Assembly: GCF_001854605.1 (NCBI RefSeq)
Contig: NZ_MKJU01000035.1
Span: forward strand, 1-64,000
Direction: 5' to 3'
Origin: Pseudoalteromonas amylolytica
GTDB lineage: Bacteria; Pseudomonadota; Gammaproteobacteria; Enterobacterales; Alteromonadaceae
Length of the DNA stretch: 64,000 bases
The notes under the pieces were generated by a model. It was not told the origin of the DNA. It did no database searches and worked only from the letters and a program-made list of their open reading frames with translations. This document shows positions 1-8,620 of this stretch, piece by piece. Made by a program: the position numbers and the translations under genes. Positions within the stretch are counted from its first letter, which is position 1. Each line of letters opens with the position of its first letter.

Positions 1-30
1 AATGCGGTTGCTTGATGTGCGCTTACCAGT

Positions 31-339
31 TCATCGATCCTCAGGTGAAATATGTTTTGCAGTCGCCGCAAACTCTTTTAGCTCCTCTAAAGTGTATTTT
101 GTGTGCACTCTTTTTGTCGAGGGTGGTTGGTGATCAATACTTAATCCAGCACGCCTTGCCACTTTAGGTCTAATGGGCCTTGGTGAAAAACCGCCGCCAC
201 AATTAGGGCAGACATTTTCTAATATTTCGTCCACACACTGTTTGCAAAACGTACATTCGTAAGTACAGATCATCGCTTCAGGTGAATCTGGTGGTAAGTC
301 TTTATCACAGCACTCGCAATTTGGTCTTATTTCTAACAT
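31..339 (-). CDS. DUF1272 Cys-rich small protein
   Basis: A 102-residue protein whose first ~55 residues carry nine cysteines (C8, C10, C11, C25, C29, C32, C35, C44, C47) arranged like a compact zinc-ribbon or treble-clef fold, with the segment CTYECTFC and the ending NVCPNCGGGF typical of the DUF1272 family. The family has no established function; metal binding is inferred from the cysteine spacing. The C-terminal half is basic and low in recognisable signals. The ATG at 337-339 has no strong ribosome site. It stands alone next to the VOC gene, and the 260 bp between them shows no gene. Confidence 0.85.
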   Translation of the reverse strand: MLEIRPNCECCDKDLPPDSPEAMICTYECTFCKQCVDEILENVCPNCGGGFSPRPIRPKVARRAGLSIDHQPPSTKRVHTKYTLEELKEFAATAKHISPEDR

Positions 340-602
340 GTTCTTCTAACTTCCATGGTTGTCCGTGCAGCTCAATCGCAAAAAATTCCGCAGCTTACGG
401 GGTGAGTTTGCTTTGTTATACAGGTTACACCGTTAAAATAAAAGCGAAGGTCAATGAAGTGTCGTTACTTGTTATCCAAAGCTTAAAAGCAATATATTGC
501 TCTGTGCAGTAGATTAACTCATAGGTGCCACCAGATAACCGTTAAAGGTGTGCGCTTGGCCCAATCCCAAGCGCTTGTTCGATATGACAACACCCATCTT
601 GG

Positions 603-1019
603 TTAATCATCGTTATTACGCTCATGCGGTAGATCGCTAAAGTATTCTACAAACTCAACTTCAAAGCCGTCTGGGTCGATAAAATACACATTGTGGCGGT
701 ATGGGTTATCACGACTGCCTTTATCGACTTGATAGCCTGCTTGTTCCATTCTATCAATGAGTGCGCTGAGGTTATTCACCACAAAGGCAAAGTGACCAAG
801 ACCGGTTTGGTGGCCTGCTAATTGACGGTTTTCACCTTCGCCATGATCGCTAAAGGCAATGTAGTTGTAGTCATCGCCAAAGTGTAACCAGTGGCGCGCT
901 TTTCCATACCACTCGCCGTGGCCTTGACTGCGGACATGCCAATGAGGAAATGCGGCTTGATAAAAGCGCAAAGATTGTGCCATATCTGTAATCACTAAAT
1001 TCACATGTTCTAAACGCAT
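603..1019 (-). CDS. VOC-superfamily (glyoxalase/bleomycin-resistance fold) protein
   Basis: A 138-residue protein with the paired beta-alpha-beta-beta-beta modules of the vicinal oxygen chelate fold. The N-terminal LEHVNLVITD gives a first metal ligand (His4), GLGHFAFVV a second His, and FEVEFVEYF the late Glu. The family covers glyoxalase I, fosfomycin and bleomycin resistance proteins and dioxygenases; the substrate here cannot be told. The start has an AGGAG site 5-6 bases upstream. It lies directly behind a 27-codon ORF and both follow a promoter with a perfect SoxR-type box, so redox-cycling or xenobiotic stress is the likely inducer (inference). Confidence 0.85.
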   Translation of the reverse strand: MRLEHVNLVITDMAQSLRFYQAAFPHWHVRSQGHGEWYGKARHWLHFGDDYNYIAFSDHGEGENRQLAGHQTGLGHFAFVVNNLSALIDRMEQAGYQVDKGSRDNPYRHNVYFIDPDGFEVEFVEYFSDLPHERNNDD

Positions 1020-1028
1020 AGTTCGCTC

Positions 1029-1112
1029 CTATTTATTTTTCATTGTATTTGTCAAAAGCTCAAAGAACTTGTCGAGAAAAGTTTGCTCCAACGCTCGGTT
1101 AATATTGTTCAT
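1029..1112 (-). CDS. 27-residue ORF between the sox-box promoter and the VOC gene
   Basis: An ATG at 1110-1112 preceded by a full AGGAGG at 1118-1123 opens 27 codons ending in TAG at 1029-1031. The stop is 9 bases before the VOC start and overlaps the VOC ribosome site. The peptide begins MNNINRALEQTFLDKFFELL and ends with a Lys-rich tail, so it would be a single amphipathic helix. It could be a leader peptide coupling translation to the VOC gene, a small functional protein, or a decayed gene. The strong ribosome site is what supports it; no homologue is recognised. Confidence 0.5.
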   Translation of the reverse strand: MNNINRALEQTFLDKFFELLTNTMKNK

Positions 1113-1139
1113 AAGTTCCTCCTGTGATGTGTTGAGGTA

Positions 1140-1170
1140 ACTTTAAAACCTCAAGTTAACTTGAGGTAAA
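1140..1170 (-). promoter_or_regulatory. SoxR-regulated promoter with perfect sox box
   Basis: Reading the minus strand, -35 TTTACC (1165-1170) and -10 TAAAGT (1140-1145) are separated by 19 bp, the over-long spacer typical of MerR-family promoters. Centred in it (1149-1166) is the perfect 18-bp palindrome CCTCAAGTTAACTTGAGG, identical to the sox box known from the enterobacterial soxS promoter. It faces the 27-codon ORF and the VOC gene. The soxR gene itself is not in this window. Confidence 0.85.
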
Positions 1171-1334
1171 GGGCTTTTTTAGTTTTTTATTTAAAAAGAT
1201 ACGTCACATTTGCAGCGGCTATGTGCGATTGGCATCGGCATGCTTACTTACTTTTAGAGGCAGGGTTTTGCACGCACTGAGATTGCTATATGCTTATAGA
1301 AAGTTAAGTCTTTCAATAAAATAGGTGTGTAAGC

Positions 1335-1778
1335 ATGATCAGTGTGTTGAATAAGTTGGTAGTAGCAACGGCTATGTTAGCAAGTGGCGTTGTGGGGGCA
1401 GAATCTAGTACGCCAGAGCAAGGTAAAGAGGTTTCATTCAGTGTTGTAGCAAAAAGCACACAAAGCTGGGATGGCAGCCAGCTGCCACAGTACCCTAAAG
1501 GCCAGCCAGAGGTGACCATTCTAAAAGTGGTCATCCCCGCAGGAGCAACAGTGGTGCAACACAAACATCCGATGATCAATGCAGGCGTCATGTTGAAGGG
1601 CAAGTTAACGGTGACATCAGAAGATGGCAAAGTATTACACCTAGGCCCTGGCGACCCAATTATTGAGCTGGTCAACACGTGGCACGAAGGCAAAAATGAA
1701 GGGGATGAACCCGTTGAGATCTTGGTTTTTTATGCTGGTGTTAAAGGTATGCCTCTGAGCATCAAGCACACAGATTAG
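1335..1778 (+). CDS. secreted cupin-domain protein
   Basis: A 147-residue protein with a signal peptide (about residues 1-22, ending VVGAES) followed by one conserved beta-barrel cupin. The segment AGATVVQHKHPMINAGVML supplies the two His of motif 1 and GPGDPIIELVNTWHEGKN the His of motif 2, so a metal site is probable. Secreted single cupins of this type are common and mostly uncharacterised. The end overlaps the convergent GFA-like gene by 4 bases (1775-1778). The ribosome site is weak. Confidence 0.8.
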   Translation: MISVLNKLVVATAMLASGVVGAESSTPEQGKEVSFSVVAKSTQSWDGSQLPQYPKGQPEVTILKVVIPAGATVVQHKHPMINAGVMLKGKLTVTSEDGKVLHLGPGDPIIELVNTWHEGKNEGDEPVEILVFYAGVKGMPLSIKHTD

Positions 1779-2353
1779 TGTGCTTGAATGTGTGGTGTAA
1801 CTATGGGCGTACCATCTGGCTTAAAAAAGCAGTTGGGGGTGTGTTTTTGTTGTAGCTTCCAAGAGGCTAATTTGACCAAAGTGGCGAGTACTAAGCGTTT
1901 ATGACCTTGTGGTCCCAGTAAGTCGTCAGGTACTAACCCGGTGGCATCTTTTAAATGTACAGAGCCCTTGATCGCGCCTGCTTTTTCATCCAGCGACGGA
2001 TCATTAATAAAGCTGCGGATCACGCCAATAAACGGCCAGCCAGCAGTCAGGGTATTACCAATGGGCGTATTACAACACTTGGCATACCAACGGTGTAAGC
2101 CCTTTTCGCTGAGTTTTAAACACGCAATGTGCTCCTCACCCTCAAGGATATTGAAGTGTGAAACGGGCACCTGCACAATTTCAGTTCCACCATATGTATT
2201 TAAAACATCATCTGCGCGTTTAAGTGCGTGGGCAAACTGCTGACAATCACTGCAATAACATATCAGATGATTGGCCACCTTGGGTGAGATTGGTACAACA
2301 GATGCCTTGACCTTTTTACATTGGCAGCTCAGTGAAAGTGGAGAGTGTGCCAT
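1775..2353 (-). CDS. GFA/DUF6151-like Cys-rich protein
   Basis: About 192 residues. The start chosen is the ATG at 2351-2353 (MAHSPLSLSCQCKKV) because AAGGA lies 7 bases upstream; a further ATG 27 bases upstream has no such site. CxC near the N-terminus and CYCSDCQ about 30 residues later, then a CC pair (AKCCNTPIG), resemble the zinc-binding cysteines of the glutathione-dependent formaldehyde-activating (GFA) superfamily, closest to the DUF6151 group. Enzyme activity is not shown for this group; the name only places the fold. Confidence 0.7.
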   Translation of the reverse strand: MAHSPLSLSCQCKKVKASVVPISPKVANHLICYCSDCQQFAHALKRADDVLNTYGGTEIVQVPVSHFNILEGEEHIACLKLSEKGLHRWYAKCCNTPIGNTLTAGWPFIGVIRSFINDPSLDEKAGAIKGSVHLKDATGLVPDDLLGPQGHKRLVLATLVKLASWKLQQKHTPNCFFKPDGTPIVTPHIQAH

Positions 2354-2554
2354 GTTGCTATCCTTATATCGGCTAATCAAGAAGTTTCTGGTATCAAACT
2401 ACTGGGTTAAATGGCTTTAGTAAAGCGCATTTACGGTGAATGTGTAGATTTTAGTGACGCTAGGGTTGCTGACCATATTTTTACAATCTCGAAAACGGTG
2501 TATATGAGTTTGATCATATGGTCATTGTTTGACTCACGCGCTGCTGCGGTTTAG

Positions 2555-3109
2555 TCAGATTTCTATCCCTTGCATGCCATTGTACTTGATATGAGGCGCT
2601 TGGAGCTGTGCTAGCAAATGAGCCACTTCATCTGGGTCAACCTTGAACCCATTTGTGCATGGAGCGTGGACCAATCCCGCATGTTTGATATCAAAATAAT
2701 GAAACAAACGCTCAAAAAATCCGGCAAAAATCTCACAAGGGTGATTCTGTGCTGATGAGGTCAGTACAAAGCCATGTTTGTTTTTTAGCCCTTTACCAAT
2801 TGGTTTTATACTCAGATTTTCAGTGAGTTCGGTCATACGGTCAATCAGACGTTTCATGTTTGATGTGACACCATGCCAATAGACAGGAGAGGCAAAAATA
2901 ATGTTGTCAGCCCAATCAAGTGTCTGTGCAATCGTATAAAAGTCATCTTGAGGATAGTTGTTATCGTAGTTGTAATCGCTAAATGTGAGCTTATCTATTT
3001 CGATAAATCGCACGCGCTCACTTGGTAGCTTTTCTAACACTTGGGTGACGAGTCGGTAAGTATTACCTGTTTGGTTAGCACTTGAAAATAAAATAACACT
3101 ATTAGACAT
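2555..3109 (-). CDS. flavodoxin-like NAD(P)H-dependent oxidoreductase
   Basis: A 184-residue flavoprotein of the NADPH-dependent FMN reductase / flavodoxin-like fold. The FMN phosphate-binding loop is SSANQTGNT near residue 9, and IIFASPVYWHGVTSNMK is the second flavin-contacting loop. Such enzymes reduce quinones, azo dyes or nitro compounds using NAD(P)H in the cytoplasm. A promoter with a SoxR-type box lies 30-60 bases upstream, which fits a role in redox-cycler defence. A LysR gene is divergent from it and could be a second regulator. Confidence 0.85.
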   Translation of the reverse strand: MSNSVILFSSANQTGNTYRLVTQVLEKLPSERVRFIEIDKLTFSDYNYDNNYPQDDFYTIAQTLDWADNIIFASPVYWHGVTSNMKRLIDRMTELTENLSIKPIGKGLKNKHGFVLTSSAQNHPCEIFAGFFERLFHYFDIKHAGLVHAPCTNGFKVDPDEVAHLLAQLQAPHIKYNGMQGIEI

Positions 3110-3138
3110 ATTATGTACTCCTTTTTGAAACTTAGCGC

Positions 3139-3169
3139 AGTCTAAAAGCTCAACCTAACTTGAGGTAAA
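3139..3169 (-). promoter_or_regulatory. second SoxR-type promoter, for the oxidoreductase gene
   Basis: On the minus strand -35 TTTACC (3164-3169), a 19-bp spacer and -10 TAGACT (3139-3144). The box at 3148-3165 reads CCTCAAGTTAGGTTGAGC, matching the perfect sox box in 15 of 18 positions, with one half-site intact. Same -35 sequence and spacing as the promoter at 1140-1170, so the two genes probably form part of one regulon. Confidence 0.75.
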
Positions 3170-3293
3170 GCTGTATTTTCAAATTTTTTCACCTGTGTGT
3201 TTTTGGGTAAATGAAGAAAAACGTTTTTACCTTCAAAGTGATATGCTTTACTTATTGAGTAATGGCTTATAAATGACAGGAAAGCAGCTGAGT

Positions 3294-4190
3294 ATGTTAA
3301 GAATCACGCTTGAACAATGGCGGATGTTTCGGATGGTGGCAGAGCATGGCGGGTTCAACCAAGCGGCGGCACAAATTCACAAGAGCCAATCGAGTATCCA
3401 CAGCGCGGTGGCTAAAATTGAGCAATCTTTAGATGTGAAGGTTTTTAGCGTTGATGGCAGAAAAACCAAATTAACAGCAGCAGGAGAAATGCTGCTGCGC
3501 CGAGCTAACTACTTGCTAGATGAAGCTGAAAAGGTTGAGGCGGTCGGCCATACCTTAGCACTAGGTGTAGAAGCCTCTCTACGTGTTGCGGTTGATGAGG
3601 TCTTTGCTCAGCAGGTTTTGTATCAGGCGTTGGAAGCCACATCACAAAAGTATCCTTTACTGCGTATTGAGCTGATCGAATCGATCCTCTCGGGGGCTCA
3701 TGAACTGATTGAAAATAACCAAGCTGATATTGCGATTTCACCCATTCATCTGCCCAATGGCTTTAATGAACACTTGTGTCAGGTTGAGTTTGCTGCGGTT
3801 GCCAGCCCTACACATTCGTTGCACTTGTTAAAAAGAGAGTTAACGCTAGAGGACCTAAAGTCTTGTCGCCAAATCGTGCTGAGAGATTCTGCGCATACAA
3901 AGCGCTCTGACTCTGGTTGGCTTGGTGCTCATCAGCGTTGGACGGTGAGTCATTTACGTACGTCGATAGATATGATCAGTAACGGGCTAGGGTTCGCTTG
4001 GTTGCCAGTAAGTTCTATAAAAGAAGAATTAGAGCAGGGCGTGTTAAAGCGCCTACCTTTGACGCACAACGCAAAGCGCACCAGTTCACTATACTTGGTT
4101 TTCCAAGATGAGGATCGTTTAGGGCTGGGAGCACGAACATTTATTGAACAGTTGAGACGTTTATGTGAAGTTGCAAGCGCCTCAACTTAG
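3294..4190 (+). CDS. LysR-family transcriptional regulator
   Basis: About 298 residues: an N-terminal winged helix-turn-helix (GGFNQAAAQIHKSQSSIHSAV) and a periplasmic-binding-like effector domain from about residue 90. The start is set at the ATG of MLRITLEQW because this matches the usual distance to the helix-turn-helix and an AGGA lies upstream; an in-frame ATG at 3273 is the alternative. It is divergent from the flavin oxidoreductase and upstream of the amidohydrolase; either may be its target. Effector unknown. Confidence 0.85.
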   Translation: MLRITLEQWRMFRMVAEHGGFNQAAAQIHKSQSSIHSAVAKIEQSLDVKVFSVDGRKTKLTAAGEMLLRRANYLLDEAEKVEAVGHTLALGVEASLRVAVDEVFAQQVLYQALEATSQKYPLLRIELIESILSGAHELIENNQADIAISPIHLPNGFNEHLCQVEFAAVASPTHSLHLLKRELTLEDLKSCRQIVLRDSAHTKRSDSGWLGAHQRWTVSHLRTSIDMISNGLGFAWLPVSSIKEELEQGVLKRLPLTHNAKRTSSLYLVFQDEDRLGLGARTFIEQLRRLCEVASAST

Positions 4191-4290
4191 CTGTCGTAGC
4201 TTGACCAGCGCTTTTGGTCACTAACCGCAAATACAGTCATAGCTGCTGAGCAATATGATATTGGTAGTATAAATGACAAGGGAGAAAGTA

Positions 4291-5601
4291 ATGAAAACAA
4301 CAACAAACATAGCTGTACTCACGGCAACTTTGGCTTTGAGTTTTACTGCCTTTGCTCAGGTAGATGGCGTTATTCATGCTGGTAAAGTACTGGTTAAACC
4401 CGAGCAGGGCGCGTTACGTGAGCAAACATTGGTTCTGGAAGATGGTAAGGTTGCAGCCATTCATGATGGTTATCGCTCATTGAATACGCTCGGTTTGGCT
4501 GATGTGCCTGTATATGATTTGAAAAACCATTATGTGATGCCAGGCATGATAGATATGCATGTGCATGTGACTTTTGAGCGTGACAAAGATGCGAATCCTC
4601 ATAATTGGCTAACGAAAGAAGACGCAGATTACGCGCTACATTCGATTCCTTATTTAAAGCGTACCTTGGATGCGGGTTTTACGTCGGTGCGAGATTTGGG
4701 TTCTAACTATAAAGTGATCTTTCCTTTAAAACGCGCTGTTGAAGCACAAACCATCGTTGGACCAAGAATTTTCGCTGCAGGTAATGCGGTGACGCCAACC
4801 GGTGGACACGCTGACTTGCATGGTTACCGACACGATGTGACACAAACAGTAAACTACAGCCTAGGTGTGTGTGATGGTGCGAATGATTGTCAGCGAGCGG
4901 TGCGTGATGTTATTAAACATGGTGCTGATGTGATTAAGATCACCGCAACAGGCGGGGTGTTAAGCAATACTGCTGCGGGTGTAAATCAGCAGCTTACCGA
5001 TGATGAGCTGACAGCTATTGTCAACGCAGCACACAACCTTGGCCGTAAAGTAGCGGCACATGCTCATGGTACTGGAGGAATTAATGCAGCACTGCGTGCG
5101 GGTGTAGATTCAATAGAACATGGCTCATATCTAGACGATGAGTCAATTAAGTTGTTTAAAGAGCATGATGCTTATTTGGTGCCCACGTTGCTTGCAGGCC
5201 ATACGGTTTCTGAGGAAGTGTTGAGCAACCCGAACATGCCTAAAGCGGTTGCAGATAAGGTACGTCAAGTGGCACCGAAAATGGAAAAAGCGTTTCGCAG
5301 CGCCTTAAAAAATAAAGTAAATATTGCGTTTGGCACAGACTCAGGGGTATCACGTCACGGAAATAATGCGTATGAGGCCAGACTTATGGTGAAATACGGT
5401 ATGACGCCGAAAGAGGTCTTGGTCAGTGCGACCCGCACCGCGGCAAAGTTACTTGGACAGGAAAAGTACTTGGGCAGTCTAGAAGTTGGCAAGTTTGCAG
5501 ATATTATCGCGCTTGAAGCAGATCCAGAAAAAGATATCAAAGCACTCAGCAAGGTTGCTTTTGTGATGAAAAATGGCGTTGTGTATAAACAGCAGGATTA
5601 A
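4291..5601 (+). CDS. secreted amidohydrolase (imidazolonepropionase-like / M38-type)
   Basis: About 436 residues from the ATG at 4291, which has GGGAG 6 bases upstream and opens a clean signal peptide ending FTAFA; an in-frame ATG at 4273 lacks this. The metal ligands of the amidohydrolase superfamily are visible: HVHV after GMIDM, the Lys of ADVIKITATGG (likely carboxylated), His in VAAHAHG, His in SIEHGS and Asp in AFGTDSG. Relatives are periplasmic Xaa-Pro or Xaa-Arg dipeptidases and related hydrolases; substrate unknown. The ltaE gene follows after 13 bases, so they are probably co-transcribed. Confidence 0.85.
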   Translation: MKTTTNIAVLTATLALSFTAFAQVDGVIHAGKVLVKPEQGALREQTLVLEDGKVAAIHDGYRSLNTLGLADVPVYDLKNHYVMPGMIDMHVHVTFERDKDANPHNWLTKEDADYALHSIPYLKRTLDAGFTSVRDLGSNYKVIFPLKRAVEAQTIVGPRIFAAGNAVTPTGGHADLHGYRHDVTQTVNYSLGVCDGANDCQRAVRDVIKHGADVIKITATGGVLSNTAAGVNQQLTDDELTAIVNAAHNLGRKVAAHAHGTGGINAALRAGVDSIEHGSYLDDESIKLFKEHDAYLVPTLLAGHTVSEEVLSNPNMPKAVADKVRQVAPKMEKAFRSALKNKVNIAFGTDSGVSRHGNNAYEARLMVKYGMTPKEVLVSATRTAAKLLGQEKYLGSLEVGKFADIIALEADPEKDIKALSKVAFVMKNGVVYKQQD

Positions 5602-5614
5602 GGATAACAACGAT

Positions 5615-6628
5615 ATGATAGATTTTCGTTCTGATACGGTGACCCAACCTTGCCAGCAAATGCGCCTGCTTATGAGTAATGCACAAGTAGGTGATGATGT
5701 TTACGGCGACGACCCAACGGTTAATGAGTTAGAGCAGTGGGCAGCTAAGCGCCATGGTTTTGCAGCGAGCTTGTTTGTCAGCTCCGGTACGCAGGCTAAT
5801 TTATTGGGTATTTTGAGTCATTGTGAGCGTGGAGATGAATACTTGTGCGGTCAAAGTGCCCATAACTATCGATACGAAGCGGGCGGTGCCGCAGTGCTCG
5901 GCTCTGTACAGCCGCAACCCATAGAGAACGAGCCAGATGGTAGTTTGTGTTTTAACAAACTGGCCAGCGCAATTAAACCTGATGATAGTCACTTTGCTCG
6001 AACCCGTTTGTTAAGCCTAGAGAACACCATAGGTGGAAAAGTGTTGAGCCTTGCATACTTAAAGCAAGCGCGTGCTTTTACTTATAAGCATCAACTGGCA
6101 TTGCACTTAGACGGCGCGAGAGTATACAACGCAGCGGTAGCCCTCAATGTAGATATTAAGGAAATTTCTCAGTACTTTGACTCGATGACGGTGTGCCTAT
6201 CAAAAGGATTAGGCGCGCCCGTTGGCTCATTGTTACTCGGTGATGAAGCTTTCATCAAAAAGGCACGACGATTACGCAAAATGCTCGGTGGTGGTATGCG
6301 CCAGGCGGGTATTTTGGCCGCTGCTGGCTATTATGCGCTGACCCACAACGTGAGTAGATTGGCCGAAGATCATGAAAACGCACAGTATTTGGCGCACCAG
6401 CTAAATACTTTACCGGGCTTCGATACTCAAAATTACGCTGTGCATACCAATATTGTGCTGGTGGATATTGATGAAAAGGTTGATATTTTTGCTATCAGTG
6501 CAGCGTTAAAGGAGCAAGGGATCATCATAACCCCAGGTTACCAAGGCATGCGTTTTGTCACCCATAAAGATGTGACGCGAGATGATGTTGATAGGCTTAT
6601 CAGTGCAATGGCTAAGCTACTGAACTGA
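5615..6628 (+). CDS. ltaE: low-specificity L-threonine aldolase
   Basis: A 337-residue PLP enzyme cleaving L-threonine and allo-threonine to glycine and acetaldehyde. It opens MIDFRSDTVTQP as the family does, has the cofactor-contact segment SSGTQAN, and the Schiff-base Lys197 in CLSKGLGAPVGS. The ATG at 5615 is chosen over an upstream in-frame start because it gives the family N-terminus and has AAGGA upstream. It follows the amidohydrolase closely and is followed by a strong terminator. Confidence 0.93.
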   Translation: MIDFRSDTVTQPCQQMRLLMSNAQVGDDVYGDDPTVNELEQWAAKRHGFAASLFVSSGTQANLLGILSHCERGDEYLCGQSAHNYRYEAGGAAVLGSVQPQPIENEPDGSLCFNKLASAIKPDDSHFARTRLLSLENTIGGKVLSLAYLKQARAFTYKHQLALHLDGARVYNAAVALNVDIKEISQYFDSMTVCLSKGLGAPVGSLLLGDEAFIKKARRLRKMLGGGMRQAGILAAAGYYALTHNVSRLAEDHENAQYLAHQLNTLPGFDTQNYAVHTNIVLVDIDEKVDIFAISAALKEQGIIITPGYQGMRFVTHKDVTRDDVDRLISAMAKLLN

Positions 6629-6662
6629 GTCGTTTATCACACATAACAAAGAAATACCCGTT

Positions 6663-6698
6663 AAGCGCAGATGATTATGCAATTATCTGCGCTTTTTT
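6663..6698 (+). terminator. Rho-independent terminator after ltaE
   Basis: A 10-bp perfect stem, AAGCGCAGAT (6663-6672) with ATCTGCGCTT (6685-6694), a 12-base loop, then a run of T. Confidence 0.9.
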
Positions 6699-7035
6699 GT
6701 TGGCAATGAAACTACCTGCGTAAATTACCGTGGCTTGTTTGGTGACTCAGCTTAATCAGCTACGGTTTTATTGTGAAATACACCTTGTGTTCGGTAATCT
6801 CTTTTTGGAAGTAAGTAAGTATTTAAATCAAAAGATTACCCATATTTTCTTGGATTTTTGAGCGCCACTGTATCTATCGAAATTCTATTTTTTTAAATTA
6901 ATAGACATTTAATAGGACGACAAACGCTTTGCATGAGTACTTTGTTTCGCAGATAAACCCAAACGATATGAGGTTTATTGAAACGAATGGTGATTATCAT
7001 CGATTCATATAAATAATAAATAAAGGAACTCATCA
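6699..7035. other. non-coding stretch upstream of the small secreted protein
   Basis: No gene is seen. The region is AT-rich toward its right end. A partial palindrome GGTGATTATCATCG near 6989-7002 resembles half of a Fur site but is too short to call. AAAGGA 8-9 bases before 7036 is the ribosome site of the next gene. Confidence 0.5.
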
Positions 7036-7386
7036 ATGTTTAATTTAAAAAAACTATTACAAACAGCGGTATTATCTTTAGGCGTGGCTTCAACTGCTTC
7101 ACTTGCAGCGCCATCGGGCATTATCAGTATCGAGTATTATGCAGATTCGACCAAGCAAGAGCTGATTGGTTATTGGTATCAAAGCTGTTACTTGAACTTC
7201 AAAGTGTTATGGGGCGTCAGAGAAGGACACCGGGCTTATGACCCTCTGCATGGTCAAGACTGTACACAGTTAGGTGAATATAGTAATCGCAGAGCGATGT
7301 GTTTTTCTGAGAAGTTCAATGAAGCGGCCAATGGCACAGGTGTTGTTGGCAGAGATGAGGTTGAGTATATAAAATCACAATGTTAA
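7036..7386 (+). CDS. small secreted protein, DUF6289-like
   Basis: A 116-residue protein with a signal peptide (about 1-25, ending SLAAP) and a small mature domain of about 90 residues holding four to five cysteines, which could form disulfides. The segment IEYYADSTKQELIGYWYQSC resembles the start of DUF6289-type secreted proteins, but the match is from memory and partial. Good ribosome site AAAGGA. It stands alone; function unknown. Confidence 0.7.
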   Translation: MFNLKKLLQTAVLSLGVASTASLAAPSGIISIEYYADSTKQELIGYWYQSCYLNFKVLWGVREGHRAYDPLHGQDCTQLGEYSNRRAMCFSEKFNEAANGTGVVGRDEVEYIKSQC

Positions 7387-7448
7387 CTTAAATAACAATA
7401 GGTTATTTCGGTGTGAGTTGAAGATCCGATACAAATAGCCATGTAGAC

Positions 7449-7483
7449 AAAAAAGCCCCTAGTACTTCATTGAGACTAGGGGC
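7449..7483 (-). terminator. terminator of the fibrinogen-domain gene
   Basis: A 9-bp stem, GCCCCTAGT (7455-7463) with ACTAGGGGC (7475-7483). On the minus strand it is followed by six T (7449-7454), so it ends the gene at 7494-8429. Confidence 0.9.
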
Positions 7484-7493
7484 AATGAATACT

Positions 7494-8429
7494 TTAGCGC
7501 ACGAAGATTTGAATCTTTGGTGCTGCGTAGTATATCTTGTTTGTTGAACTTGTAGTGCCGTAGCGACCACTTCTTTCAATTGGTAAGAAATCCATGTTAT
7601 AGATATACATCGCGCTAAATAAATAGCTGTTTGTTGGATGACTTAGGTATGTATAGTCAGCGCCGCCAAATGTACAGCTATCTGATTCACTATGGAACAC
7701 GGTGCCTGTGGATAGGTCATCGGTCAGTGCTTGACAGTTTGCAGATTCCAAGAGTGAAAGATCAAAAATAGCGTAATTGTCATTGATACCGTCCGTCACC
7801 ATCATCTGAGTTGCACCCATCTTTAAATACTGCCAGATGTCTGATGCAAGATAGTGGTTTGTTTGTATCATGGGGTCGGTTAGTTCTGTAACACTCGTAT
7901 GGGTGTTTAAGCCATATCTAGCTCTTGTATCCACGAGTGTCCATCCACCTTGTGCAATATCCATATTACAGTAAACTGGTTTTGTAGGGGTATCATTTGC
8001 TTCGATAATATACACGCCGCTTGCAGCAGTCTGATCGTATGTAACAACATCAAAGCACGATCTCAATGTCGGTGTATTACTTGCTGCCAAGTCTAATTGA
8101 AAATCGCCGGATTCCTGTGCGCTATTGTACCAAGTACCTTGATAGAGCGTATTTGTCAGCTTTTTACCTAGGTAATAGGTGTTGCCGCCGTTTTCTTCTT
8201 TATGAAACTGCACAATAGCATCATTTTCGATAAAGCTTCCCGTTAATGTAATCTCATCGGTTTGTGCAGAAAAGTTATTTTCTGAAAAAGAGACGTTGAG
8301 AGAAGTCCGTTGATGAACAGCTTCTAAGTTGCTATCCAAAACAGCGTCTTCATTTAGATTAACTTGTTGAGCATTGGCAGAAAATGTTAGAGCGGATCCA
8401 ATGAGCGCAGCAATAATGCTTTTATTCAT
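7494..8429 (-). CDS. secreted protein with fibrinogen C-terminal-like domain
   Basis: A 311-residue protein with a signal peptide (about 1-20, ending SANA), a ~100-residue beta-rich N-terminal part, then from about residue 130 a domain opening SCFDVV and carrying GVYII, PVYCNMD and GGWTLV. These are the hallmarks of the start of fibrinogen-related domains, which bind sugars or acetylated groups in animals and occur in some marine bacteria. The C-terminal part is not a clear match to the animal calcium site. Good ribosome site (AAGGA) and its own terminator. Extracellular or periplasmic binding is the most that can be inferred. Confidence 0.8.
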   Translation of the reverse strand: MNKSIIAALIGSALTFSANAQQVNLNEDAVLDSNLEAVHQRTSLNVSFSENNFSAQTDEITLTGSFIENDAIVQFHKEENGGNTYYLGKKLTNTLYQGTWYNSAQESGDFQLDLAASNTPTLRSCFDVVTYDQTAASGVYIIEANDTPTKPVYCNMDIAQGGWTLVDTRARYGLNTHTSVTELTDPMIQTNHYLASDIWQYLKMGATQMMVTDGINDNYAIFDLSLLESANCQALTDDLSTGTVFHSESDSCTFGGADYTYLSHPTNSYLFSAMYIYNMDFLPIERSGRYGTTSSTNKIYYAAPKIQIFVR

Positions 8430-8620
8430 TTCGTTATTATCCTTAATAAATAATTGGTATTTTGTTTGTTTAGTTATTGTAGATATGCGGGATCGATAAT
8501 GTGAACCGCGCTGGCATTGTACCGATTTTCAAAAATAAACTGTAGTGATTATTGGACGTTTTCACATTCTATAGAAGATTCATGAGAGTATTAATCAGGT
8601 TATGCAGGCTCAAAGGCGTT

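Noticed and set aside
282..512. 76-codon plus-strand frame
   Set aside because: Begins opposite the DUF1272 gene, has no ribosome site or protein-like features.
6989..7002. Fur-like partial palindrome
   Set aside because: Too short and only half matches the usual Fur consensus.
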